From the NCBI GenBank assembly GCA_964627305.1, contig CAZVHP010000009.1, forward strand, positions 1 through 64,000: a DNA stretch of 64,000 nucleotides. The letters run 5' to 3'. A program made the translations under genes and the position numbers. Below are positions 1-9,430 of the stretch, one piece after another. The stretch is from WJKG01 sp964627305. GTDB taxonomy: Bacteria > Zixibacteria > MSB-5A5 > GN15 > FEB-12. Positions within the stretch are counted from its first letter, which is position 1, and every line of letters begins with the position of its first letter. The notes beneath the pieces are model-generated. The model did not search any database, was not told the origin of the DNA, and worked only from the letters and a program-made list of their open reading frames with translations.

Positions 1-2180
1 ACATCACCGATCGCAAGCGGGCCGAGGAGGCTCTTCGCGAAAGTGAGGGGAGGGTCCGCGCCAAGCTCGATGCCATCCTGATGCCCGAGGGCGACCTTGG
101 TTCTCTGGAACTGGCTGACGTGATCGATGCCGCCGAGATTCAGGAACTCATGGAGGACTTCCATGCCCTGACTGACATCGGGGTGGCGATTGTCGATCTG
201 AAGGGACAGGTTCTTGTCGCCACCGGTTGGCAGGATATCTGCACGAAGTATCATCGCGTTCATCCCGAGACTTGTCGCAACTGCATCGAGAGTGATCTGC
301 TGCTCTCGGCCGGTGTCGACTCTGGTCAGTTCAAGGTCTACAAGTGCAAGAACAACATGTGGGACATTTCCACGCCGATCACTGTTGGTGACCACCATGT
401 TGGCAACCTGTTCCTGGGCCAGTTCCTGTTCGAGGACGAAGAGCTGGACCGGGAGCTGTTCCGGACGCAGGCTCGCAGGTACGGCTTCGATGAGGCCGAG
501 TACCTGGCGGCGCTGGAGCGTGTTCCGCGCTGGAGCCGTGAGACGGTTGACCGGGTGATGACCTTCTATTCGAGGTTCGCGACCATGGTATCGCGGTTGA
601 GCTACAGCAGTCTCAAGCTGGCCCGTTCGCTTGAAGAGGGGAAGCGCATGGAGCAAGCGCTCATGGAGAGCGAGGAGCGTTTCGAGATGGCCATGCGGGG
701 TTCAAGCGATGGGTTCTGGGACTGGCCGGATGTGTCTGATGCGTCATACGTCTGGTGGTCGCCGCGGATGTTCGAGCTGACGGGCTATGAACCGGGTGAG
801 TTTCAACCGTCGTTTGAGTTCTGGGTTGAGGCCATTCATCTGGAGGATCGAGACACTGCCAATCAGACGGTGCAGAAGGTGCTCGACGGCGGCAACCTGT
901 TTGACATCCAGTATCGGATGAGAACCAAATGCGGCAGCTACCGCTGGTTCCGGGCGCGGGCGGTGGTGGTGCGGGATGAGGACGGCAAACCTCGCCGCAT
1001 GTCGGGTTCGCTGATTGACATCACTGAGATGAAACGCCTGCAGGAACTGGAGTCGCGTGCTCAGCGGCTGGAGACGGCCGGCAGTATCGCGGGGCAGGTG
1101 GCTCATGATTTCAACAATTTGCTGGCGCCGCTGACGGCATATCCCGACCTGATCAAGGAGTACCTGAGTCCCGATCATCCGGCCTGGAGCTTCGTGGAAG
1201 ACATGGAGCAGGCGGCTCAGCAGATTGCGGAGATTAACCAGCAATTGCTGACTTTGGGACGTCGCGGACACTATCAACTGGAGCCGTTGATAGTGAACGA
1301 AGTGGTTGAACAGGTGGTTCGCCAGATGACGCCTCTGCCTGAGGCCCTGCATGTTGAGCTGAATCTTGCGGAGGACCTGCTGCATATCAAGGCTGGGCGC
1401 TCGCAGATCTATCGGGCGCTGACCAACCTGATCAACAACGCCCGCGAGGCGATGCAGGATGTGGGACGGCTGACGATCACCACCGAGAACTTCTATTTCG
1501 ACGATATGGTGGTCAATTACGGCAGTATTCCACGTGGGGAATATGTGAAGATGACGGTTACCGACACCGGCTGTGGCATACCGGAGAAGATCAGATCGCG
1601 CATATTCGATGCCTTCTTCACGACCAAGGTGGCCGACAAGAAGCGCGGCTCCGGGCTGGGTGTGAGTGTTGTGGATGCGGTTGTTCGCGATCATCAGGGC
1701 TATATCGATCTGGCCTCGGTTGAGGGTGAGGGTACGTCCTTCTACCTCTATTTCCCGGTCACAAGGGAGGCCCCGGCACCGGACGAGAAGACTGATGTTG
1801 TTGGCGGCAGTGAGTCGATCCTGGTGGTTGACGACGACCGGGTGCAGCGCGATGTCAGCCGTGAGTTGCTGACCCGTCTGGGGTATCGGGTGACGGTTGC
1901 CGAGAGCGGAGAAGAGGCCCTGAGGCTGATTGGGTCGCAGTCGGCTGACCTGATCCTGCTGGATATGATCATGCCGCCGGGAATCGACGGAGCGGAGACA
2001 TACCGCCGGATACTGGAGATCTCGCCCGGCCAGAGAGCGTTGCTGGTGTCCGGCTATGCCGAGAGCAGCCGCGTGGAACTGGCCCTGCAGTTGGGGGCTG
2101 CGGCCTTCGTACGCAAGCCGTTGCCGCGCAAATCGCTGGCGGCTGCGGTCCGCAGTGCGCTGGATCGAAAGCGGGTCTGA
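1..2180 (+). CDS. Hybrid sensor histidine kinase (PocR-PAS-HisKA-HATPase-REC), 5' partial
   Basis: The reading frame is open from the first bases (ITDRKRAEEALRESE, the linker that usually follows a PAS domain), so the true start lies outside the window. Numbering from the first internal ATG at 81: residues ~11-180 resemble the PocR ligand-sensing domain (conserved CxxC-like cysteines in TCRNC and KCKN). A PAS fold follows at ~205-320, then an H-box AGQVAHDFNN with the phospho-accepting His at ~342, an ATPase domain with N-box INNAREA and G-box GSGLGVSVV, and a receiver domain with Asp ~628 in LLLDMIM. There is no transmembrane segment in the visible part, so it is probably cytoplasmic. It should autophosphorylate and pass phosphate to its own receiver and then to an unseen partner. 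Architecture is clear; the ligand is unknown. Confidence 0.9.
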   Translation, partial: ITDRKRAEEALRESEGRVRAKLDAILMPEGDLGSLELADVIDAAEIQELMEDFHALTDIGVAIVDLKGQVLVATGWQDICTKYHRVHPETCRNCIESDLLLSAGVDSGQFKVYKCKNNMWDISTPITVGDHHVGNLFLGQFLFEDEELDRELFRTQARRYGFDEAEYLAALERVPRWSRETVDRVMTFYSRFATMVSRLSYSSLKLARSLEEGKRMEQALMESEERFEMAMRGSSDGFWDWPDVSDASYVWWSPRMFELTGYEPGEFQPSFEFWVEAIHLEDRDTANQTVQKVLDGGNLFDIQYRMRTKCGSYRWFRARAVVVRDEDGKPRRMSGSLIDITEMKRLQELESRAQRLETAGSIAGQVAHDFNNLLAPLTAYPDLIKEYLSPDHPAWSFVEDMEQAAQQIAEINQQLLTLGRRGHYQLEPLIVNEVVEQVVRQMTPLPEALHVELNLAEDLLHIKAGRSQIYRALTNLINNAREAMQDVGRLTITTENFYFDDMVVNYGSIPRGEYVKMTVTDTGCGIPEKIRSRIFDAFFTTKVADKKRGSGLGVSVVDAVVRDHQGYIDLASVEGEGTSFYLYFPVTREAPAPDEKTDVVGGSESILVVDDDRVQRDVSRELLTRLGYRVTVAESGEEALRLIGSQSADLILLDMIMPPGIDGAETYRRILEISPGQRALLVSGYAESSRVELALQLGAAAFVRKPLPRKSLAAAVRSALDRKRV

Positions 2181-2318
2181 AGACAGGCTCGGTGACTGCA
2201 GTTGCCGAGCGGCGTCTCATGTTGCGTTTCATGTCCGTTGATCTGTGCCGGGGGCACGTATAATCTCACAGACAGTTTGGGTCACGGGGACCAGTGAAGA
2301 CCAGTGAAGGACAATATC

Positions 2319-3005
2319 ATGTTGTACGGGATCAGATTGTGCAGCCCGAGGGTGACGATTTTGAGCCTCGTGATGATCATTCTGGCAGGAGCGTTGGTGA
2401 TGATCCGGGCGGGCGACGGGACGGCGGCGAACAGGCACCTGATCAATACGGAACCGGTCCGGGCCGCTGAGGGTTACGCAGACAAAGGTGAAACGGCAGA
2501 AGCTGCAGCACACGACAACAAGGAGCACAGCATGCAGAAGGCAACCTTTGCGGCGGGGTGTTTTTGGGGAGTGGAGGAGGCCTTTCGGACGTTGAAGGGG
2601 GTAATGAGTACCTCGGTGGGCTATACCGGGGGTCATACTGAGAATCCGACGTATCGACAGGTGTGCAGCGACGTTACCGGTCATGCCGAGGCGGTGCGAA
2701 TCGAGTTTGATCCTGCGGTGATCACGTATGACGAGTTGCTTGCGGTATTCTGGAGTGTGCATGATCCCACGCAGGTGAATCGTCAGGGTCCGGATGTGGG
2801 CAGCCAGTACCGTTCGGCGATCTTCTACCACAGCCCGGAGCAGAAGCTGGCTGCAGAGCAGTCGAAACAGCGGCTGGACTCGAGCGGCAAGCTGTCGCGT
2901 CCGGTTGCGACGGAGATTGTCGAGGCGGGGCAGTACTATCCGGCGGAGGAGTATCACCAGCAGTACCTGCATAAGCGAGGCCTGGGGGCCTCCTGCCACA
3001 ACTGA
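2319..3005 (+). CDS. msrA: Peptide methionine sulfoxide reductase MsrA with N-terminal membrane anchor or signal
   Basis: Reduces the S-epimer of methionine sulfoxide in proteins. The catalytic motif GCFWG lies ~77 residues in, followed by SVGYTGG and the family block TGHAEAVRIEFDP. A resolving Cys is at the extreme C-terminus (GASCHN). The first ~30 residues form a hydrophobic stretch (ILSLVMIILAGALVMI) that cytosolic MsrA lacks, so the enzyme is probably exported or membrane-tethered and acts in the periplasm. I chose ATG 2319 because GAAGGA sits 7 nt upstream; GTG 2304 is in frame but overlaps that ribosome site. It stands alone between the sensor kinase and convergent transport genes. No MsrB is visible. 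Confidence 0.92.
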   Translation: MLYGIRLCSPRVTILSLVMIILAGALVMIRAGDGTAANRHLINTEPVRAAEGYADKGETAEAAAHDNKEHSMQKATFAAGCFWGVEEAFRTLKGVMSTSVGYTGGHTENPTYRQVCSDVTGHAEAVRIEFDPAVITYDELLAVFWSVHDPTQVNRQGPDVGSQYRSAIFYHSPEQKLAAEQSKQRLDSSGKLSRPVATEIVEAGQYYPAEEYHQQYLHKRGLGASCHN

Positions 3006-3121
3006 GCGGCAGTCAATCGCATGCAGGTGGATGATATGCGACGGTGTCGCGGAGCAGTGCACCGGTTGCAGGGCCGTTGCACACTGAGGTCGCTTTGGGG
3101 CAGGGGATGGAATCACCGGCC

Positions 3122-4411
3122 TTATTGGGTGGCAACAGTCTCCAGTGGTTCCAGGCAGGGCGGCAGGTTGTTTTTCAGGCGGGTTGCTTCCCAGTCCTCG
3201 CGCGAGATGACGGCCTCTTCGCCCGACAGTGATCCTATGATCTCGAAATAGTCGGCCTGGTGGGCGTGTTCGCGGACTTGTTCGGCCGGCCTGCACTTCA
3301 CGACATAGACTGTCTGGACGGACTGGTGATCGAATTCGCGCCAGTATTGTTCGTCCTTGAGCAGGCGGTAGCGATGTCCTTCCAGTTGCCTGATGACCTC
3401 GGCGGACGTGAAGCTTTTTGCGCGTTCAACCGCGGCCTTGTACTCATAGAGGATCGTGTATGCCGAGGCGGCGCTGGAGGAGGGATAGCGGTCGTGGCGC
3501 TTGACGAAGTCCTCGACGAATTGCTTTCCACGATCGTAGTTGTATTTGTAAGGCACTCGCCAGCACCACGGGACAGCACCCACAACGCCCTGAATGACTT
3601 CGGGGCCGACGCCTTCCGCCATGCCGAGGGTAAGATTGGGGACCACAATTTGTACCGAGTTAGTGATACCCATTTCTGAGGCCTGCCACAGGGCATTGAC
3701 CAGATCGTCGCCGCCAAGGACCAGCACCAGTACGTCGGGTTTCACCAGTTCAACCAGCGCGAGTTGGCGAGTGAAGTCAATCGTACCCAGCGGGGTGAAG
3801 GTACCGGGATGCACAGCTTCATCAGTGGTGGCGGTGAATCTTCGGACAGCCTCCTGAGTCGTCCAGCCCCAGGTGTAGTCGGCGGCGATATAGTAGTACC
3901 TGCTGTTTGCGAACTGCTCGTTGAGGTACACTGCCAGCGCTCTGGCGGCCATCCAGGAGTCATAGCACTCCCTGAAGGTGTGTCGGTGCCCGGAGACGCC
4001 GGTCGTGGCGGTTGAGTATGTCAGCGTTGCCATGAATGGCACGCCCTTTTGCTGGCAGATCTCACCAACCGCGATGGCGACAGCACTGGAGACGCCGCCA
4101 AAGACCATGCGGACGCCTTTGTTGTCGATCATGTCGATAACGTTGGCGCGCGCGATGTCGACATCGGACCGGGTGTCGGCCCAGACAAGCTCGACAGGTC
4201 GACCAAGAATGCCACCTTTGGCATTGATTTCTTCGACAGCCATCACGGCGGCGCGGTACTGGTTCTCGCCGAGCGCATAGTATGGGCCGGTGCGGGGGTA
4301 GTTGAGGCCAAGAAGCATCTTATCTTCGGCCCGGGCGTCTGGTGTGAGCACCAGAACGCCTGGGATGAAGATCAAAGCCATAGCGAGCACTGTGTAGAGC
4401 AGTCGAATCAT
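3122..4411 (-). CDS. Periplasmic substrate-binding protein, branched-chain amino acid/amide ABC type
   Basis: A 429-residue protein with a signal peptide (about residues 1-28, cut near DARA-ED) and a type I periplasmic-binding fold of the LivJ/UrtA class. The start of the mature protein (LLGLNYPRTGPYYALGE) and AVEEINAKGGILGRPVEL are typical of the Peripla_BP_6 family, as is the later SAYTILYEYKAAVERA. Ligand cannot be read from sequence; branched-chain amino acids, amides and urea are the usual choices. It lies 19 nt downstream of the porin gene on the same strand, so the two probably form one transcript. No permease or ATPase follows in the window, so it may serve a transporter encoded elsewhere or a sensory role. 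GAGG precedes the ATG by ~10 nt. Confidence 0.85.
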   Translation of the reverse strand: MIRLLYTVLAMALIFIPGVLVLTPDARAEDKMLLGLNYPRTGPYYALGENQYRAAVMAVEEINAKGGILGRPVELVWADTRSDVDIARANVIDMIDNKGVRMVFGGVSSAVAIAVGEICQQKGVPFMATLTYSTATTGVSGHRHTFRECYDSWMAARALAVYLNEQFANSRYYYIAADYTWGWTTQEAVRRFTATTDEAVHPGTFTPLGTIDFTRQLALVELVKPDVLVLVLGGDDLVNALWQASEMGITNSVQIVVPNLTLGMAEGVGPEVIQGVVGAVPWCWRVPYKYNYDRGKQFVEDFVKRHDRYPSSSAASAYTILYEYKAAVERAKSFTSAEVIRQLEGHRYRLLKDEQYWREFDHQSVQTVYVVKCRPAEQVREHAHQADYFEIIGSLSGEEAVISREDWEATRLKNNLPPCLEPLETVATQ

Positions 4412-4430
4412 ATCGCGCTGCCTCGTGGCC

Positions 4431-5594
4431 TTAGAAATTCAGCATAAATGCTGACTGAACGCGGAAGTTGTCACTGGAACTGGTGTTCTTGTACTCGGTT
4501 TCGTTGTGTGACAACTCGAGCCCAAGAGTGACTTGCGGGACCAGCTGGTACTCCACAGTACCATAGAAAGTCTGGTTGTTGGTCCTGCTTCCGTCGGCGA
4601 GCAACTGGTCGTCAGCCTGGTCGAGACCGCCACCGGCGATCAGTTTCACCTTAGAGTGTGGTTTGCCCCAGACGGACAGCCAGCCGCCCTGAGTATCGGT
4701 ACCCTCGATAGTATTGAGGTTGGCTACGCCACCGAAGTAGGTGTGCAGATTGGAGCCGGTATAGGCCTCACCGAGAACGCCGAACCGAGAAGTGAAGTCG
4801 ACCTGGAAATGGCCGACGACAGCCCAGCTATTGTAGGTTTCATACTCAGACTGATCGGCGGCCTCGGCCTTCAGGTGGCCCCACAGACCTGACACACCGG
4901 CGCGGACTTTGGCGCCGCTTTGCGGTTTGTGGTTGACCTCGAGAATTCCCTGGAATGACGGAATACCGGCATCGGTGCCGTCATCGACACCGTCGTTAGC
5001 CAATGTCAGCGACAGTGCCAGATCATCGCTCATCGGCCGGGCGATACCGCCACCGAAGGTGATATTGGTATTCTGCCCAGTCTGACCGGTATAGGTCAGG
5101 GTTACCTGAGGACGGCGGTAGCCAATGTTACCACTGGCCAGCAGGTAGCCGTAGTTGAGCATGGGTGTATTGAGCGGCGAGACCATATCCCAGGCCTGAC
5201 CGGCCTTGAGCTGGAGTCCGCCCTTCTGGACCGTGAAGAATGCCTGGCGCAGAAGCAGCATGGGCTTGTTCTCAGGTACTGTTGCCCCGCTTACGCCGCC
5301 GTAGAAATCGAATTCGAGATGGCCGGTGACGTTGGCGTCAACGTAACCTTCGCCGTTTGCATTCATGATAAACCGGGAATGATTGGCCGTCATGTTGAAC
5401 TGATCTTTGTTCTGTTCACCGGCCGGCTTGGTCCACAGCGAGAAATTGCCGTGACTGGTTACATTCTGGTCGTAGGAACCATCCAGCTTGAAGTAGCCGG
5501 ACAGGTCGAAGTTAAACGACGGTTTGTCGGCGGCGCAGACCGTTATGGTCAGAGCCAGGATCATGGCCGCACTCACTACAAGAGCCTTCTTCAT
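4431..5594 (-). CDS. Outer-membrane porin-like beta-barrel protein
   Basis: A 387-residue protein with a signal peptide (MKKALVVSAAMILALTITVCAA) followed by many short amphipathic strands and a C-terminal Phe (FMLNF), the usual signature for BAM-dependent insertion. The pattern FDLSGYFKLDGSYDQ near the start, then LRQAFFTV and LKAGQAWDMVSPL, resembles DcaP-like and other sugar or acid porins that open with a short periplasmic strand and then a 16- to 18-strand barrel. GGGAGG lies just upstream of the ATG. Together with the adjoining binding protein it suggests an uptake route for a small polar nutrient across the outer membrane. The specific substrate is unknown. Confidence 0.82.
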   Translation of the reverse strand: MKKALVVSAAMILALTITVCAADKPSFNFDLSGYFKLDGSYDQNVTSHGNFSLWTKPAGEQNKDQFNMTANHSRFIMNANGEGYVDANVTGHLEFDFYGGVSGATVPENKPMLLLRQAFFTVQKGGLQLKAGQAWDMVSPLNTPMLNYGYLLASGNIGYRRPQVTLTYTGQTGQNTNITFGGGIARPMSDDLALSLTLANDGVDDGTDAGIPSFQGILEVNHKPQSGAKVRAGVSGLWGHLKAEAADQSEYETYNSWAVVGHFQVDFTSRFGVLGEAYTGSNLHTYFGGVANLNTIEGTDTQGGWLSVWGKPHSKVKLIAGGGLDQADDQLLADGSRTNNQTFYGTVEYQLVPQVTLGLELSHNETEYKNTSSSDNFRVQSAFMLNF

Positions 5595-5894
5595 TAGAGA
5601 CCTCCCACTGAATTGTCTTCGAAACAGAAATCCCTGTTCGTTTGATTGAGTTAGTCAGTTTGGTTTCTTTAGGTTGGTTATCGGACGCAGGCGCCGAATA
5701 TGTACTGATTTTGCAAACAGCTATTCGGTCTCGGACTGGTTCAGTCCATGAGTGTGCAGGTTTTGAACAGGGGAAACCAATGCTGGCTGAGGGCGGAAAG
5801 GGTCTGATTCTGTCCCGTGATCAGCTCGATTTGATCGGCACGGTCGGCAAATCGCTTCCGGATCAGGGTGTCTTTTCAACCGTTCCTGGTTGAA
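5595..5894. other. Intergenic region upstream of porin gene
   Basis: 300 bp between two minus-strand genes. It must hold the porin promoter, but I see no convincing -35/-10 pair. A short perfect inverted repeat, GGACTG-GTT-CAGTCC, lies at 5733-5747 and could be an operator. An open frame on the plus strand here has no recognisable features and I do not call it. Confidence 0.4.
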
Positions 5895-8800
5895 TCACTT
5901 CCTTTGGCCGACAGTCAGTTCGCGGGCCGGATCGGTAATGGCACCGATCTTCGCGGCGTAGCTGGTCTTTTTTTCGATGTCTTCGTCGGTGACGATGTGG
6001 GCATCGATCAGACCTTCGCTTTGATAACCGGTGCGGATGTAGTTGATCTCGGCCAGAGCCTTGCTCCAGCCTTCGAGCCACAGTCTGAGTTGCTGACGCT
6101 GCTGTTCGGTGCCGCCGAAGTGCACGAGCAGATCAATGTCGCTGCCGGGTCCGGCTGTTGCATTTTTGGTCGAGCCGATGACGTAGAGCTTCTTGACTCC
6201 AAATCGCTTGCGATCGAGTCGCTGCGCCAGGGCTTCAACCATGACCATGCGCCAGCGCCAGTAGTCATCCCTTGAGGCCTCGTTGGCCGTTTCCGACTGG
6301 CCCACCGATTCTGTGGCCTCTCCCGGCAAGGCCAGCAGACCGACCGCTTCGTCCAGATCGGCATTCATGAGGACTCGCAGGACTTTGCCGTCGGATAGCG
6401 AGGGAACATCGATCAGTCTCAGGCAGTCCTCGAGTTGCGAGAATTCGGGGAGGACTCTGGCCAAAACGCTGTCTGACGTCCGCAAGAAGTCCAGATTGAG
6501 AATGCACTCGTCATCGTCGGGATACAGCGGCAGATATCTGATATCTGCCTCGACCAGATCCTGGAAGAAATGTGTGCCGAAGGACAGGTCCGGCAGGTAG
6601 TTGCCCTTTTTCATGGCGACTTCGATCAGCAGGCAGGTGTTGTTGATGTCGGAGTAGGTGATACTGACGCCCAGTTTGATGTCGCCTCTGCTTCCCCATC
6701 GCCCGGGCCCCATGAGGACAAACTGGCGCTTGGGGAGAATCTGGTTAAGCCGACCCACCGCCCGTCCGACCGCGATCATCGAATCGCGGTCCGGCAGTTG
6801 CGAATACCGCTCGGGATCCACGAACACAATGTGCGAGATATCGGGGACGCGCCCGTTGCTGACATAGCGATTGGCCCGGAAGACCACCTGGTCCGATGGA
6901 ATATCGTGGGGGATCGGTGATGGGTGCGCCACGTGTGGGTTGCTTTGCGGCCGACACTGCAGCAGATACAGGTCCTGCCCGTCGGAGGCGAACTCAATAT
7001 CGACCGGGGATTCCAGTTCCTTCTGCAGGGTATCCAGAATGAGTTTCATACGCTTGACGAACCGGGAGCGATTGATCAGACCATCGAAAGTGGCTACCAG
7101 GTGATCGTTGTCGAAATCGATATTCATCTCCAGGGGACGCCGCAGGTGGTTGTCCTCGTAGACCGAGATGATGTCCTTTAGTCCCGGGAAGTCGTATTGC
7201 ACTTCGCTGATGAAGCGGTCGAACCGCACGGTCTCGAAGCTGTCGGTCTGCAGGTTAATGACATCGAGATAGGCGGGGGAGTAGCGTGCTGTTTCATCGG
7301 GGCTGACGTTCACCTTGAGATTGGGCTGGCCGGGCGCGATCAAAACGGGGTAATCGTCGCCGAGCCGATCGACAGCTCTGGTGCCCAGTCCGGGGACCAT
7401 GCGCATAAGACCGTCCTCGCGCTTGATACGGGGGGACCAGCGAAATTCGTTGTGGCTGAAGGCGACGCCGGCCCAGGCTGGCAGGAAGTACTTGCCGACT
7501 CGGGTACCGACAACCTCCTGGATAATGATGCCCATCTCTTCACCGAAATCCAGCAGGCCGCGCTGAGCGCGGTATTCGATCGGATCGGGTGAGAAGGTGG
7601 AGGCATAGACCTCGGCGATGGCATCCATGAGGGCATCAAGGCGTTTCTGTTTGCTGCCCTGGTTGGCCAGGAAGAGGCTTCGGTACTTCCCGGAGAAGGC
7701 CGCGCCGATGCGGTCCTCCAGCAGACTTGAGGAGCGAACAATAAGAGGGCGATCACCGAGGTCATCGAGAGCCATCGACAGTCCCCTGACGATGTCCCCG
7801 GGGAAGCGCGCTGTTTTGAAACTCTGGACAATGTGAGGGTACTCCAGGCGCACCTGGTTGATGCTTTTGTATTTCTGCTCCACGACCTCGTCGAAGTTGT
7901 TGTAGTGCATGAAGTGCACGAGAACATCGGAGGTGATGTGCCAGGTCCGCGGGATTTTGACATTGCGCAGAAGCTCGTGATCCTTGCTCTTCTTGCGGAG
8001 TATCTGGGCGGCAAGGTACAGCCCGGCGCTCTTGCCGCCAAGCTTGCCGTGGCTTTCGTTGGTGAAGATGACATTCTGGATGAGTTTGTAGAAGTCGCGG
8101 ACGCCGATGAATCGTTTGGCCACCTCGATATATGCCAGCTGGTCGGAGAGAAAACGCCTGATGAGCGAGACGGCCACGCCTCTTTTCCCCGGCGAGGGGA
8201 CCAGGTCCTCTTTTGGCGGGGCCAGATGATGATAGCGACGGATGGCGTCGGCGACTTCTGACAAGGTGAGGTTGCGGTTAACCACCTGAATCAGGAAGGC
8301 GAGCTTATCCTCCTGAATCCACTTCTGGATGAGCTTGAGGATCTCATCATCGGCCAAATGTTTGTCGGCTATCTCAAAGGCTGCGGCTGACATCTCCTCG
8401 GAGAAAGCCAGCGGTCGGCGAACATGAGGCTGGTTGGACTCGCCCATGAAGTTGTTGGTCTCGGTCGATTCGGTCAGGGTGGAGGACTCGATGAGACGCT
8501 CGGCTTCCAGAATGCCGCTCCAGCACAGGTGGTTGAGCATCTTGCGGGCGATGCCAAGATAGAGATTGCGATCGGTGTTTCGGAACATATTGAGCACCAC
8601 ATGCCACTCCGCCGCCCCTTTTCCGGAATCGGATCGTGCGAATTCCCAGTCCTGCAGGGCATGTTGCATGCGCTGGTAGTGCACGTGGTGGGACATGCGA
8701 TCAGCGATGGTCTTGATGAGCCGGACCTCCTCCTTCAGGAACGGGCCGTGTTCGGCCGAGGGCATCTGCTCGGTGTAGTAGACGCTGATGGTACCGATGA

Positions 8801-9077
8801 CCATGTCCTGCAGGACAATGTCGGCGCTCAGGACCCACTCGGTCTCAACGAAGCCGTCGGAGGTGTACGTTTTGCCATCAAGGACAATCTTGGCAACACA
8901 GGCTTCAGGGTATTTCCATCCGAAGGGTAGTGCCTGAATCAGTTCGAGGCAGACTTCTTCGATGGTGAGATACTGCTGTGAGAAGATTTCATCGATACGG
9001 TACAGGCAGTTGAGCTCCTTGGTGCGTTCGTGGAGCTGATTGAGCAGGTGATCGAAGGGCTTGTTGTTTTCGTTCAT
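5895..9077 (-). CDS. GAF / PEP-synthase-type ATP-grasp / nucleotidyltransferase fusion protein
   Basis: A 1060-residue cytoplasmic protein. Residues ~1-150 look GAF-like (YRIDEIFSQQYLTIEEVCLEL, then IGTISVYY). From ~340 to 700 is a pyruvate phosphate dikinase/PEP synthase ATP-binding domain: GKLGGKSAGLYLA, IVRSSSLLEDRIGAAFSGKY, and the closing VDIEFASDGQDLYLLQCRPQS. The phosphohistidine swivel domain and the PEP/pyruvate barrel of true PEP synthase are absent. Instead, a region with MGPGRWGSRGDIKLGVSITYSD follows, and the C-terminus (~968-983) has a GS(x10)SDIDLL polymerase-beta-type nucleotidyltransferase signature. The protein therefore probably binds ATP and transfers a phosphate or nucleotide to an unknown target rather than making PEP. 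AAGGA precedes the ATG. It is a lone transcription unit. Confidence 0.8.
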   Translation of the reverse strand: MNENNKPFDHLLNQLHERTKELNCLYRIDEIFSQQYLTIEEVCLELIQALPFGWKYPEACVAKIVLDGKTYTSDGFVETEWVLSADIVLQDMVIGTISVYYTEQMPSAEHGPFLKEEVRLIKTIADRMSHHVHYQRMQHALQDWEFARSDSGKGAAEWHVVLNMFRNTDRNLYLGIARKMLNHLCWSGILEAERLIESSTLTESTETNNFMGESNQPHVRRPLAFSEEMSAAAFEIADKHLADDEILKLIQKWIQEDKLAFLIQVVNRNLTLSEVADAIRRYHHLAPPKEDLVPSPGKRGVAVSLIRRFLSDQLAYIEVAKRFIGVRDFYKLIQNVIFTNESHGKLGGKSAGLYLAAQILRKKSKDHELLRNVKIPRTWHITSDVLVHFMHYNNFDEVVEQKYKSINQVRLEYPHIVQSFKTARFPGDIVRGLSMALDDLGDRPLIVRSSSLLEDRIGAAFSGKYRSLFLANQGSKQKRLDALMDAIAEVYASTFSPDPIEYRAQRGLLDFGEEMGIIIQEVVGTRVGKYFLPAWAGVAFSHNEFRWSPRIKREDGLMRMVPGLGTRAVDRLGDDYPVLIAPGQPNLKVNVSPDETARYSPAYLDVINLQTDSFETVRFDRFISEVQYDFPGLKDIISVYEDNHLRRPLEMNIDFDNDHLVATFDGLINRSRFVKRMKLILDTLQKELESPVDIEFASDGQDLYLLQCRPQSNPHVAHPSPIPHDIPSDQVVFRANRYVSNGRVPDISHIVFVDPERYSQLPDRDSMIAVGRAVGRLNQILPKRQFVLMGPGRWGSRGDIKLGVSITYSDINNTCLLIEVAMKKGNYLPDLSFGTHFFQDLVEADIRYLPLYPDDDECILNLDFLRTSDSVLARVLPEFSQLEDCLRLIDVPSLSDGKVLRVLMNADLDEAVGLLALPGEATESVGQSETANEASRDDYWRWRMVMVEALAQRLDRKRFGVKKLYVIGSTKNATAGPGSDIDLLVHFGGTEQQRQQLRLWLEGWSKALAEINYIRTGYQSEGLIDAHIVTDEDIEKKTSYAAKIGAITDPARELTVGQRK

Positions 9078-9430
9078 CGGTTACTCATTCCTTGTGACTG
9101 CAGAGACAAGACGGTGAGCCGTGGCCGATCCGGCGCGAACTCGTCTTTCTGGCTGCGACACCAGCCGGGTGCCCATTGGGTATGTCGGTTCCGGCTGGCT
9201 TATACTGCAGATCTGCAGCGACGATAGTGGGCAGGTCAGGCCGTGTCTGCTGCAGTCCATCTGTTGACCTCGGAGCGAGCCAGGCAAATGCGTCGCCTTC
9301 TGTTGCGCTGTTGACAGTATCTCTTGACTAAAAAGGGGAATCGGGGCGCCGGGATCAAGCGAAGAAACCGCCTTGCCCTGTGCGGGCGAGGCGGTTTCAC
9401 GATGGTCATGTTTCTTGATCCGCCAGCAGG
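9078..9430. other. Intergenic region between ATP-grasp fusion gene and gdhA
   Basis: 353 bp carrying the upstream region of the minus-strand fusion gene and the 3' end signal of gdhA, listed separately. No gene or convincing promoter was recognised in the remainder. Confidence 0.4.
9364..9398 (-). terminator. Hairpin terminator downstream of gdhA
   Basis: GAAACCGCCTTGCCC pairs with GGGCGAGGCGGTTTC (15 bp, one G-T wobble) around a 5-nt loop, starting 33 nt past the gdhA stop. The minus-strand 3' side continues TTCGCTT, a poor U-tract. An outer arm, GGATCAAG (9352-9359) with CTTGATCC (9414-9421), encloses it. Confidence 0.7.

Noticed and set aside
744..1694. A 316-codon minus-strand frame inside the sensor kinase
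   Set aside because: Antisense to PAS/HisKA/HATPase motifs, with no coding features of its own.
2229..3296. A 355-codon minus-strand frame across msrA
   Set aside because: Antisense to a clear MsrA; composition is Arg/His/Pro-rich like other shadows.
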